Positions 55,406 to 64,000 of a DNA stretch of 64,000 bases are shown here, in pieces. Position numbers and translations under genes: made by a program. Position 1 is the stretch's first letter; each line of letters begins with the position of its first letter. The notes under the pieces were generated by a model that was given only the letters and a program-made list of their open reading frames with translations, was not told the DNA's origin and did not search any database. Source of the stretch: Noviherbaspirillum sp. L7-7A (lineage in GTDB: Bacteria; Pseudomonadota; Gammaproteobacteria; Burkholderiales; Burkholderiaceae_D); assembly GCF_019052805.1 (NCBI RefSeq), contig NZ_JAHQRJ010000003.1, positions 372,001-436,000 of the forward strand, written 5' to 3'.

Positions 55406-56673
55406 CGGCTTTCCTCCAGCAATGGCCGCGGGTCCGTGATGCGCCCCGCTACTGCCGACGCTGCCACCGTGTAGGGCGAGGCCAGCCAGACCTGGCTGCT
55501 GTCGGCGCCCATGCGGCCTTTGAAGTTGCGCGCGGTCGACGAGATCACGCGCTCGCCGTCGGCAAAGCGGAACTGGCCGTAGCCGGCGCAGGCGCCGCAG
55601 CCGATCGGCAGGATCTGCGCGCCGGCATCGGCCAGCGCGTGCAGCGTCCCTTCCGACTGCGCCGCCTGCTGGTCGCGCAACGAGGCCGGCGCCACCAGCA
55701 GGCGCTTACCCGCCGCCACCCGCCGGCCGCGCAGGATGCGGGCGGCCATGCGCAGGTCGGCCAGCTTGGCGCCGGTGCAGGCGCCGATATAGGCGGTGTC
55801 GATTTCCTGGCCCGAGGCGCCCTCGACCGGCCCGGCATTGGCAGGGCTGTGCGGCGCGGCCACCTGCGGCGCCAGCGCTGAGGCGTGGAATGCGTGGTGC
55901 GCCAGCAGCGGCGCTCCGGGATCGGTATGCCAGTCGGCATCCGGTCCGTCCGCAGCGCCCGCGGCGTGCAGCCAGGCGCGCGTGGTCGCATCCGGCGCCA
56001 CCAGCCCGGCCTGCGCGCCCAGTTCGGCGGCCATATTGGCCAGCGTCATCCGCTCCTGCATCTCCAGCGCGGCCACCGCCTCGCCGGCAAATTCCACCGC
56101 CTGGTACTGGCCGCCATCCATGCCCAGCTTGCCGCACAGGAACAGCATCGCATCCTTGGCCGAGACACCGTCCGGGAAACGGCCCATCCATTCGATCAGG
56201 ATGGTGCCGGGCACCTTTAGCCAGATCTCGCCGGTCACCAGCACGCCCAGCATTTCGGTCGCGCCTATGCCGAACATGTAGGCGCCGAAAGCGCCGCCGG
56301 TGCTGGAATGACTGTCGCCGCCGACGATCAGCATGCCGGGGCGGACATGCCCGCGTTCCGGCAGCACAACGTGGCAAATGCCCTCTTCGTCATGGAAGTG
56401 GCGGATGCCGGCATCGCGCACCCAGTCGCGGGTAAAGCGCAGGATCTGCTGTGAGTCCTTGTCCTCGGCCGGCACGTAATGGTCGGTGACGATCACGTAG
56501 CGGTCAGGGTCCCATACCTTCGCGCCCAGCGAGTCCAGCATCGGCGCCACTCGGCGCGGGCCGGAAGAATCGTGCGACATCGCCAGGTCGACCCTACAGG
56601 TAACGATCTCGCCAGGCTGCACCGTCTCCCTGCCGGCGGCGCGGGCAATGATTTTCTGCGCAAGCGTATGCAT
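55402..56673 (-). CDS. aconitase-type hydratase large subunit (LeuC-like)
   Basis: A 423-residue [4Fe-4S] subunit. Cluster ligands sit in IGACTGAKLADLRM (one Cys) and IGCGACAGYGQ (two Cys); the active-site stretch GGDSHSSTGGAFGAYMFGIG is also present. The start at 56673 lies five bases after the stop of the Bug gene. Related to LeuC, homoaconitase and dimethylmaleate hydratase. Inferred substrate: a substituted maleate or malate bound by the upstream receptor. Confidence 0.89.
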   Translation of the reverse strand: MHTLAQKIIARAAGRETVQPGEIVTCRVDLAMSHDSSGPRRVAPMLDSLGAKVWDPDRYVIVTDHYVPAEDKDSQQILRFTRDWVRDAGIRHFHDEEGICHVVLPERGHVRPGMLIVGGDSHSSTGGAFGAYMFGIGATEMLGVLVTGEIWLKVPGTILIEWMGRFPDGVSAKDAMLFLCGKLGMDGGQYQAVEFAGEAVAALEMQERMTLANMAAELGAQAGLVAPDATTRAWLHAAGAADGPDADWHTDPGAPLLAHHAFHASALAPQVAAPHSPANAGPVEGASGQEIDTAYIGACTGAKLADLRMAARILRGRRVAAGKRLLVAPASLRDQQAAQSEGTLHALADAGAQILPIGCGACAGYGQFRFADGERVISSTARNFKGRMGADSSQVWLASPYTVAASAVAGRITDPRPLLEESR

Positions 56674-56678
56674 GGGCG

Positions 56679-57659
56679 CTACTCCGCGACGGCGCCGGAG
56701 AATTTCACGACCTTGGCCCAATGTTGCACGTCGCGCGCGACGAACTCGCCGAACTGCTGCGGCGGCATCGCGCTCGGGGTACCGCCGTCGGTTTCCAGCT
56801 TCTTCACAAAAGCCGGGTCCTCGATCGCCTTCTTCGCCGCTTCGTAGAGCCGCTGCGTCACATCGGCCGGCATCCTGGCAGGGCCGAACAGGCCGAACCA
56901 GGCATTGGACTCGAAGCCCTTGACCGTCCTGCCGATCGGCGGCACGTTGGGGAACTGCGGCATTGGCGTGGCGCTGGTCACGCCCAGCAGCTTGATCTTG
57001 CCGCTCTGCACATGCGGCAGCACGTTGAGCGCGCTGGCGAACATCAGTTCGACATGGCCGGCCAGCACGTCGGTGATGGCCGGGTTGGTACCCTTGTAGG
57101 CGACGTTGACGATATTGACGCCGGTCATCATCTTCAGTTGCTCGCCTGCCAGGTGCAGCGAGGAACCGCTGCCGCCGATGGCGAAATTGAGCGCGCCTGG
57201 ATTCTTCTTCGCATAGTCCAGCAGTTCAGCCAGCGTATTGGCTGGCACGTTCTGGTTGGCGATCAGCACGCTGGGGACGGTGGCGACCATGGTGATTGGC
57301 GTAAAATCCTTGACCGGGTCGAACGGCAGCTTCGGGTACAGCGAGGCGTTGATGGTGTGGCTGGTGAAGCTCATCAGGATGGTTTCGCCATTGGGCGCGC
57401 TCCTGGCGACCGCCTCGGCGGCGATGTTACCGCCGGCGCCGCCGCGGTTTTCCACGATCACTGGACGTTTCAGGCTCACTTCCATGCCGCGCCCCACGGC
57501 ACGCGCCAGGGTATCGGTGGTGCCCCCGGCCGGCGCGCCAACGATGATCTTGATCGGCCGGGAATTGTCCTGGGCCAGCGCGGACGCGGCGGCCATGCTC
57601 ATGGCGGCAACGGCCAGGGCGGCCGCGACGCGGCGCAGGGTGGGTCGGTTAGTGTGCAT
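56679..57659 (-). CDS. Bug-family (TctC-like) periplasmic solute receptor
   Basis: A 326-residue receptor with signal peptide (VAAALAVAAMSMAAASALAQ) and the hallmarks RPIKIIVGAPAGGTTD and VIVENRGGAGGNIAAE. AAGGAGACATGC precedes the start at 57659. First structural gene of the hydratase/lyase operon, so a dicarboxylate such as a methylated maleate is a plausible ligand. Confidence 0.93.
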   Translation of the reverse strand: MHTNRPTLRRVAAALAVAAMSMAAASALAQDNSRPIKIIVGAPAGGTTDTLARAVGRGMEVSLKRPVIVENRGGAGGNIAAEAVARSAPNGETILMSFTSHTINASLYPKLPFDPVKDFTPITMVATVPSVLIANQNVPANTLAELLDYAKKNPGALNFAIGGSGSSLHLAGEQLKMMTGVNIVNVAYKGTNPAITDVLAGHVELMFASALNVLPHVQSGKIKLLGVTSATPMPQFPNVPPIGRTVKGFESNAWFGLFGPARMPADVTQRLYEAAKKAIEDPAFVKKLETDGGTPSAMPPQQFGEFVARDVQHWAKVVKFSGAVAE

Positions 57660-57763
57660 GCATGTCTCCTTGATGTCTGATTCCTGATGGTTGCCAGCCG
57701 GTCTGCGCCGGCCTGTCTGCTCCCTTGTCCTTGCCGCTTGCTGGCGCCGCGCGGCAGCTGCGC

Positions 57764-58546
57764 CTACGGCCGCGCAGCCTCGTCCTTCTGGACCCAGACG
57801 CGCGCCTCCTCGTCGCCGCCGCGCCAAAGGTCCATCCGGTACGCGTAGCGGTCGGGCCGGTACAGGCCCTGCAGCCATTGCACCGGCCGGCCATCCACGT
57901 CCAGCACCAGGCGCCTGACCGCCAGCAGCGGCGCGCCCACCGGCACCGCTAGCAGCGCAGCGATGTCAGTGTCGGCCAGCCGCGCCGAAATGGTCTGTCG
58001 GGCGTGTCCCACTTTCACGCCCTGCTCTTCCAGCAGCGTCAGCATGGGCCGCGCGCGCAAGGCCTCGGCATGCAGGCGCTCGCCGATCGCCACCGGCACG
58101 AAGGTCGCGATATGCGATACCGGCCCCTTGTCGATGCTGCGCACCCGCACCGTCCTGATCGCGGCCTCCCCGGCCGCCAGCCCGAGTTCGCCGGCAATCT
58201 CGGGCGACGGCACGGCACGCTCCAGGCAGATCACGCGCACCGAAGTGTCCAGCGCCGAGCTGATGATGTTTTCCAGCAGGCCAGCGGCGCGCCGCTGCTC
58301 CAGCGTCTGCCTCACCACCGCCGGGTTGACGAAGGTGCCGGCCCCGCGTCGGCGGGTGACCAGACCCTCCTGCACCAGCTGGTCGAGCGCCTTGCGCATC
58401 GTGATGCGCGACACTTTGTACTGTCGCGCAAGATCGAGTTCGCCCGGAAGTGGCAGGGTGGCGTCGCAGTCGGCGACGCAGCGGTCGCGCAGGACCAGAT
58501 AGATCTGGTGGTACAGGGGCACCACCGAGCCCGGGACGGCTTGCAT
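57764..58546 (-). CDS. HutC-subfamily GntR regulator
   Basis: A 260-residue regulator: winged helix at about 10-75 (PLPGELDLARQYKVSRITM, KALDQLVQEGLVTRRRGAGTFV) and a UTRA ligand domain at about 95-240. It precedes the Bug/hydratase/lyase genes on the same strand by 104 bases and probably represses them. A perfect 8-6-8 inverted repeat over its own promoter (58593-58614) is its likely operator. Confidence 0.92.
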   Translation of the reverse strand: MQAVPGSVVPLYHQIYLVLRDRCVADCDATLPLPGELDLARQYKVSRITMRKALDQLVQEGLVTRRRGAGTFVNPAVVRQTLEQRRAAGLLENIISSALDTSVRVICLERAVPSPEIAGELGLAAGEAAIRTVRVRSIDKGPVSHIATFVPVAIGERLHAEALRARPMLTLLEEQGVKVGHARQTISARLADTDIAALLAVPVGAPLLAVRRLVLDVDGRPVQWLQGLYRPDRYAYRMDLWRGGDEEARVWVQKDEAARP

Positions 58547-58592
58547 GGGAGCGAGGAAAGAAAGTAAGGTGCGCCGATCTTATATATGACCT

Positions 58593-58614
58593 AATGTCCT
58601 GTCAATAGGACATT
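58593..58614 (-). promoter_or_regulatory. operator over the gntR promoter
   Basis: AATGTCCT and AGGACATT are perfect arms around a 6-base spacer. On the minus strand the spacer and next arm contain TTGACA (58605-58600), a perfect -35, with TATAAG 15 bases or TAAGAT 17 bases further. A repressor here would block RNA polymerase. Confidence 0.78.
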
Positions 58615-58762
58615 TAAGCCGACACTTGGCCAAATACATGCGCGCCCGGTCGCAGCCGAGCTTGCAGGCGCGCTACGAGACGAGAGGGGAACAACCGGAA
58701 CAGGCAAATGAGAAGCGGCAGTGCCGGAAGCGGCGCCAAGCCGCTTTCCGGATACACGGACC

Positions 58763-60106
58763 TTAAGCAGCCCGGCCGTACACGGATTCCATTTCGCGCC
58801 GGATCCGCACCGCCAGCGACGATGCGTCGACGTCGACATCGCCCCAGCCAACCGCCTGGCCCGCCTTCACCGGATTCTTCAGGCGCACGCCATGCGCCAG
58901 CCCCAGTGGCAAGCCCCCCAGCCGCAGCGATTCCTGGGCTGGCAGCAATTTGCCATACACCGTGAAGCCGCCCTCGCCGTCCAGCATTTCGCCAACTGCG
59001 AGATCACGTTTGGCGGTGGCCACCACGTCGCCGTGCCAGCACACCGGCGCGCCGGTCGGCTCGCCGCGCAGCCCCACGGACGCCACGCTGATCCCCAGTT
59101 CCAGGCCGATCAGGTGATAAGGCTTGTACATGGACGAGTACTCGCCGCTGACATCGGTCTTCAGGCCATATTCGCTAAAGCAGCGCTTTACATAGTCGCT
59201 GCCCGCTGCGAAGGTCACATACACCCCCCAGCGCAGGTCGCGCGGCACTGGAGAACCGTCGCGCTGCAGGCTAGATATCACTTCCACCTGGCCGCGCTGC
59301 GCCAGGATGCCGCCGTCAGTCCGGGGCTTCAGGATCGCTGCTAGATCATCGACATCCACTGCCGGAAAGGCTAGGCCGTTCGGCGCCAGCAGGCCGGCGG
59401 CATTGGCCACGGCCGCCATCTCGATCGCGCTCTTGGTGCCGTCGAGGAAGCTGTTGAACATTTGCGCATTCATGCCGCCCTGCTTGGCGTCCTCGGCCGA
59501 CAGGCCGTAGTGCTGCCATACCGTCTCGGGCGTGGAGGCATGATAGGTCGGCAGATATTTGGTGCCCTTGCCGGCCGCCACCACCTCAAAGCCGGCAGTG
59601 CGCGCCCAGTCCACCATCTCGCAAATCAGCGCCGGCTGGTCGCCATAGGCCAGGGAATAGACGATGCCAGCCTCGTCGGCCTTGCGCTTCAACAGCGGGC
59701 CGGCCAGCGCATCGGCCTCGACATTGACCATTACGATGTGCTTCCTGTGCTCGCAGCAGGCCAGCACGTGGCCAATGCCGGCGGCCGGGTTGCCGGTGGC
59801 TTCGATGATGATGTCGATATGGGGAGAAGCGATCAGCGCCTGGCTGTCTTCGATGATGGCAGTGGCGCCATTGCTGGCAGCCTGATCCAGCGTGCTCGCA
59901 GCGTAGCGCTCGGCGGTCCAGCCAAGGTTGGCGAGTGACTGTCTCACCCGCGTAGGCGCCAGGTCTGCGATGCCAACCAGGTGCACGCCGGGCGTGCGCG
60001 GCACCTGGGACAGATACATGGAGCCAAACTTGCCGGCCCCGATCAAACCGACCCGCAGCGGCTTGCCTTGGCGCCCGCGGGCTTCCAGTTTGGCGAAAAG
60101 ATTCAC
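58763..60106 (-). CDS. SAF-domain NAD(P)-dependent oxidoreductase (homoserine dehydrogenase-like)
   Basis: A 447-residue protein: Rossmann fold with LRVGLIGAGKFGSMYLSQV near the start, then a catalytic domain (GDQPALICEMVDWAR, GKGTKYLPTYH) and a C-terminal SAF-like domain (about 355-425, VVATAKRDLAVGEMLDGEG). The family includes homoserine dehydrogenase-like enzymes and the DRL proteins, some of which act on sugar phosphates or polyol acids; the substrate here is unknown. It starts at GTG with AAGGAGACCTC upstream and is read toward the GntR gene, 216 bases away. Confidence 0.83.
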   Translation of the reverse strand: MNLFAKLEARGRQGKPLRVGLIGAGKFGSMYLSQVPRTPGVHLVGIADLAPTRVRQSLANLGWTAERYAASTLDQAASNGATAIIEDSQALIASPHIDIIIEATGNPAAGIGHVLACCEHRKHIVMVNVEADALAGPLLKRKADEAGIVYSLAYGDQPALICEMVDWARTAGFEVVAAGKGTKYLPTYHASTPETVWQHYGLSAEDAKQGGMNAQMFNSFLDGTKSAIEMAAVANAAGLLAPNGLAFPAVDVDDLAAILKPRTDGGILAQRGQVEVISSLQRDGSPVPRDLRWGVYVTFAAGSDYVKRCFSEYGLKTDVSGEYSSMYKPYHLIGLELGISVASVGLRGEPTGAPVCWHGDVVATAKRDLAVGEMLDGEGGFTVYGKLLPAQESLRLGGLPLGLAHGVRLKNPVKAGQAVGWGDVDVDASSLAVRIRREMESVYGRAA

Positions 60107-60189
60107 GAGGTCTCCTTGATGTCGTTGTTGTCAGGAGCGCTCTTTATAACACCTCGGTCGTCAGTGCGTCATAGGACAATGCTCGGGCT

Positions 60190-60900
60190 TCACACCGCGC
60201 GGCGGACCAGCAGCTCCTTGATCTTGCCGATGGCTGCGTTCGGGCTCAGGCCCTTGGGGCAGACGTCGACGCAGTTCATGATCGAGTGGCAGCGGAACAG
60301 GCGGTACGGATCTTCCAGGTTGTCCAGGCGCTCGCCGGTGGCTTCGTCGCGGCTGTCGGCGATGAAGCGGTAAGCCTGCAGCAGACCTGCCGGACCGACG
60401 AACTTGTCCGGGTTCCACCAGAACGACGGGCACGAGGTCGAGCAGCAGGCGCACAGGATGCACTCGTACAGGCCATCCAGCTCCTCGCGCTCTGCCGGAT
60501 ACTGCAGGCGCTCCTTCTCCGGCGGGATCGTGTTGTTGATCAAAAACGGCTTGATCGAGTGGTACTGCTTGAAGAAGTTGGTCATGTCCACGATCAGGTC
60601 GCGGATCACCGGCAAGCCCGGCAGCGGACGCAGCACGATCGGCTGGCTCAGCTCGTTCAGGTTGGTGGTGCAGGCCAGGCCGTTCTTGCCGTTGATGTTC
60701 ATCGCGTCCGAGCCGCACACGCCTTCGCGGCAGGAGCGGCGCAGCGCCAGCGAATCGTCCACATCGGCCTTGATGCGCTGCAGTGCGTCCAGCAGCATCT
60801 TGTCGGTGTCCTTCAGCTCGACCGTCAGGTCCTGCATGTAGGGCTTGGCATCCTTGTCCGGATCGTAGCGGTATATCTTGAATTTGACTGTGCGTGGCAT
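60190..60900 (-). CDS. sdhB: succinate dehydrogenase iron-sulfur subunit
   Basis: A 236-residue subunit of complex II. [2Fe-2S] ligands in SCREGVCGSDA and LAC, [4Fe-4S] in CILCACCSTSCP and [3Fe-4S]/[4Fe-4S] partners in CHSIMNCVDVCPKG. Passes electrons from SdhA to quinone. Last gene of the sdhCDAB operon, 22 bases after sdhA. Confidence 0.97.
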   Translation of the reverse strand: MPRTVKFKIYRYDPDKDAKPYMQDLTVELKDTDKMLLDALQRIKADVDDSLALRRSCREGVCGSDAMNINGKNGLACTTNLNELSQPIVLRPLPGLPVIRDLIVDMTNFFKQYHSIKPFLINNTIPPEKERLQYPAEREELDGLYECILCACCSTSCPSFWWNPDKFVGPAGLLQAYRFIADSRDEATGERLDNLEDPYRLFRCHSIMNCVDVCPKGLSPNAAIGKIKELLVRRAV

Positions 60901-60922
60901 GGTCTGTGTTCTCTGTAGGCGT

Positions 60923-62701
<1,779 letters not shown>

Positions 62702-62703
62702 GA

Positions 62704-63075
62704 TTACACTCTCCAGAGAATCTGCGCCGCATAGCCGGCGCAACCGATCAACCACACGATGGTGGCACTTTGCAGCAAGAGGCGGGCGACGACGGGCTTG
62801 ACATAGTCCATCCAGATGTCGCGCATACCGACCCAGACGTGATAGAACATCACGAGCAGGGTGACGAAGGTGGCGATCTTGAACCACTGGCGGGCGAACA
62901 TGCCGGCCCAGCCTTCATAGCTGAAATTGCTGCCTGTGAGGAAGGTCGCCAGGATGATGACGGTATAGAGGGCCATGACGATGGCGGTGATGCGCTGGGC
63001 CAGCCAGTCGCGAAAGCCATAGTGGGCGCCGACGACGAGGCGCTTGGAGCCGATGTTGTTGTGCTTGAGGGCCAT
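62704..63075 (-). CDS. sdhD: succinate dehydrogenase membrane anchor subunit D
   Basis: A 123-residue anchor with three membrane helices and GAHYGFRDWLAQRITAIVM near the start; HVWVGMRDIWMDYVK carries the heme b His region. It lies two bases before sdhA and four bases after sdhC, so the genes are one operon. Confidence 0.94.
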   Translation of the reverse strand: MALKHNNIGSKRLVVGAHYGFRDWLAQRITAIVMALYTVIILATFLTGSNFSYEGWAGMFARQWFKIATFVTLLVMFYHVWVGMRDIWMDYVKPVVARLLLQSATIVWLIGCAGYAAQILWRV

Positions 63076-63079
63076 GGTG

Positions 63080-63490
63080 TCAGAACACTCCGAACAGTTT
63101 CAGGGCGACCAGGAGGGTCAAAAACAGGCTGATGGCCAGCACGCTGGCGGCCGAGTGGCGCGAGCCTTCCTTGCTCAGGCCCATGTGCATGTCCATGAAC
63201 AGGTGGCGGATGCCGGCGGCGAAGTGGTGCAGGTAGGCCCAGGACAGGGCCAGGATGATCAGCTTGATATACCACTGCGAGGCAAAGCCGCGCAGGTAGT
63301 CGAACGAGATTTCAGAGGTGATGCTGCGTTCGAGCAGGTAGAGCACGAAGGGCAACAGCAGGAACATCAGCGCGCCGCTGATGCGATGCAGGATGGATAC
63401 CACGCCGGCCAATGGCAGGCGGTAGTGCATCAGCTGCGTGACGTGGATATTGCTGTACTGCGGCCGGCTTTTGCTTGCAGTGTTTGACAT
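63080..63490 (-). CDS. sdhC: succinate dehydrogenase cytochrome b556 subunit
   Basis: A 136-residue membrane subunit with three helices: HRISGALMFLLLPFVLYLL (quinone/heme-side Ser and Arg) and HHFAAGIRHLFMDMHMG with the heme His. First gene of sdhCDAB. The ATG at 63490 is chosen; another ATG at 63502 is possible. Confidence 0.94.
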   Translation of the reverse strand: MSNTASKSRPQYSNIHVTQLMHYRLPLAGVVSILHRISGALMFLLLPFVLYLLERSITSEISFDYLRGFASQWYIKLIILALSWAYLHHFAAGIRHLFMDMHMGLSKEGSRHSAASVLAISLFLTLLVALKLFGVF

Positions 63491-63617
63491 GGAAGGCCTC
63501 ATAAGCCCTGCGCGCCTGGCATGGTTGCCGGAGACAGGACGATTGGTGATTCATTCGGGAACCGTATTGTCGTACAACCGCGTTATACTGTCCAATATCT
63601 GGATGGTCTGCCTGATA

Positions 63618-63632
63618 TATCTTTTAGAGATA
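63618..63632. promoter_or_regulatory. palindrome before the LysR gene
   Basis: TATCTTTTAGAGATA is an imperfect palindrome (TATCTyT/ArAGATA) six bases before the LysR start, possibly an autoregulatory site. Confidence 0.4.
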
Positions 63633-63637
63633 CCACA

Positions 63638-64000
63638 ATGGAATTAAGGCATTTACGCTATTTCCTGGCGGTAGCCCAGGAGGGCAACGTGACGCGGGCG
63701 GCGGAAAAGCTGGGCATCGGCCAGCCGCCGCTGAGCCAGCAGATTCTCGCGCTCGAACGGGAACTGGGCGTGCCGCTGTTCCGCCGCACCGGGCACGGCG
63801 TGACGCTGACCGAAGCCGGCACGGCGCTGCTAGCCGACACGAAGCGGCTGCTCGACGATGCGCAGCATGCGATGCAGAATGCCCAGCGCGCCGGGCGCGG
63901 CGAGACCGGCCACCTGAGTCTGGGCTTTACCGCCTCGTCCGCCTTCAATCCAACCGTGCCGGCCCTGATACGCGACTTCCGCAATGCCTATCCCGGCGTC
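63638..64000 (+). CDS. LysR-type regulator, cut by the window edge
   Basis: 121 residues of a LysR protein: MELRHLRYFLAVAQEGNVTR with the helix-turn-helix AAEKLGIGQPPLSQQILALE, and the start of the effector domain (GHLSLGFTASSAFNPTVPAL). The frame is open to the last base. Divergent from sdhC; the target may lie beyond the window rather than sdh. Confidence 0.9.
   Translation, partial: MELRHLRYFLAVAQEGNVTRAAEKLGIGQPPLSQQILALERELGVPLFRRTGHGVTLTEAGTALLADTKRLLDDAQHAMQNAQRAGRGETGHLSLGFTASSAFNPTVPALIRDFRNAYPGV

Noticed and set aside
54896-56673. LeuCD of leucine biosynthesis
   Set aside because: The large subunit lies directly after a Bug receptor and the small subunit overlaps an ICL-type lyase, a catabolic layout. 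No leuB or leuA is present.

Overview
The window looks like a chromosomal segment of a Gram-negative betaproteobacterium, most likely Burkholderiales close to Oxalobacteraceae. The evidence is the high-GC coding sequence, five orphan Bug/TctC-type receptor genes with LysR or GntR regulators beside them, an sdhCDAB operon, a DUF4148 protein and HpcH/CaiB/Bug catabolic operons. No rRNA, tRNA or CRISPR array is visible.

1-12 kb: a small lipoprotein, a soluble GAF-PAS-PAS histidine kinase, a decayed IS110 transposase, a secreted beta-helix protein with three Cys-rich C-terminal repeats, an alpha/beta hydrolase, and a scrap zone (9.3-11.3 kb) where a TauE/SafE permease and a di-heme peroxidase, both lacking their N-termini, are joined back to back. 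12-18 kb: a phage- or ICE-like DNA module (XRE regulator, unknown gene, RecA-like ATPase, Gp157-like protein, SSB, RecD2-like helicase) with no integrase in view.

18.5-28.5 kb: hexarate catabolism. garD plus a Bug receptor is divergent from a FadR-type GntR regulator, and kdgD lies 6 kb away. A near-identical 20-bp motif sits in front of both loci and probably ties them into one regulon. Between them are a LysR/Bug/FAD-monooxygenase group and a broken rlmI. 28.5-33 kb holds small stress-type genes (Mrr-like nuclease with a stop in its zinc ribbon, cold-shock/DUF1294, CsbD, an RMF-like protein, and a 47-residue gene).

33-42 kb: an M20 peptidase and a catabolic operon (CitE-like lyase, CoA-transferase, Bug, cyclase, Bug) with a divergent LysR. 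An IscB (OMEGA) element is inserted between the ribosome-binding site and start codon of the CoA-transferase gene. 43-44.6 kb: a two-gene photoactive yellow protein operon, pyp plus a dedicated p-coumarate ligase carrying an N-terminal acyl-carrier-like domain, with a good promoter and a palindromic operator. 44.7-52.4 kb: a CusCBA/CzcCBA-type metal efflux operon ending in its own two-component system. 54-60 kb: a Bug/aconitase-type hydratase/isocitrate-lyase-type cluster that may be a dimethylmaleate-like pathway, with a HutC-type regulator and a clear operator. 60-63.5 kb: sdhCDAB. A divergent LysR gene runs off the right edge.

The two highlights are the PYP operon, with every known chromophore-pocket residue conserved, and the IscB element, with its structured upstream RNA region and its insertion inside an operon.
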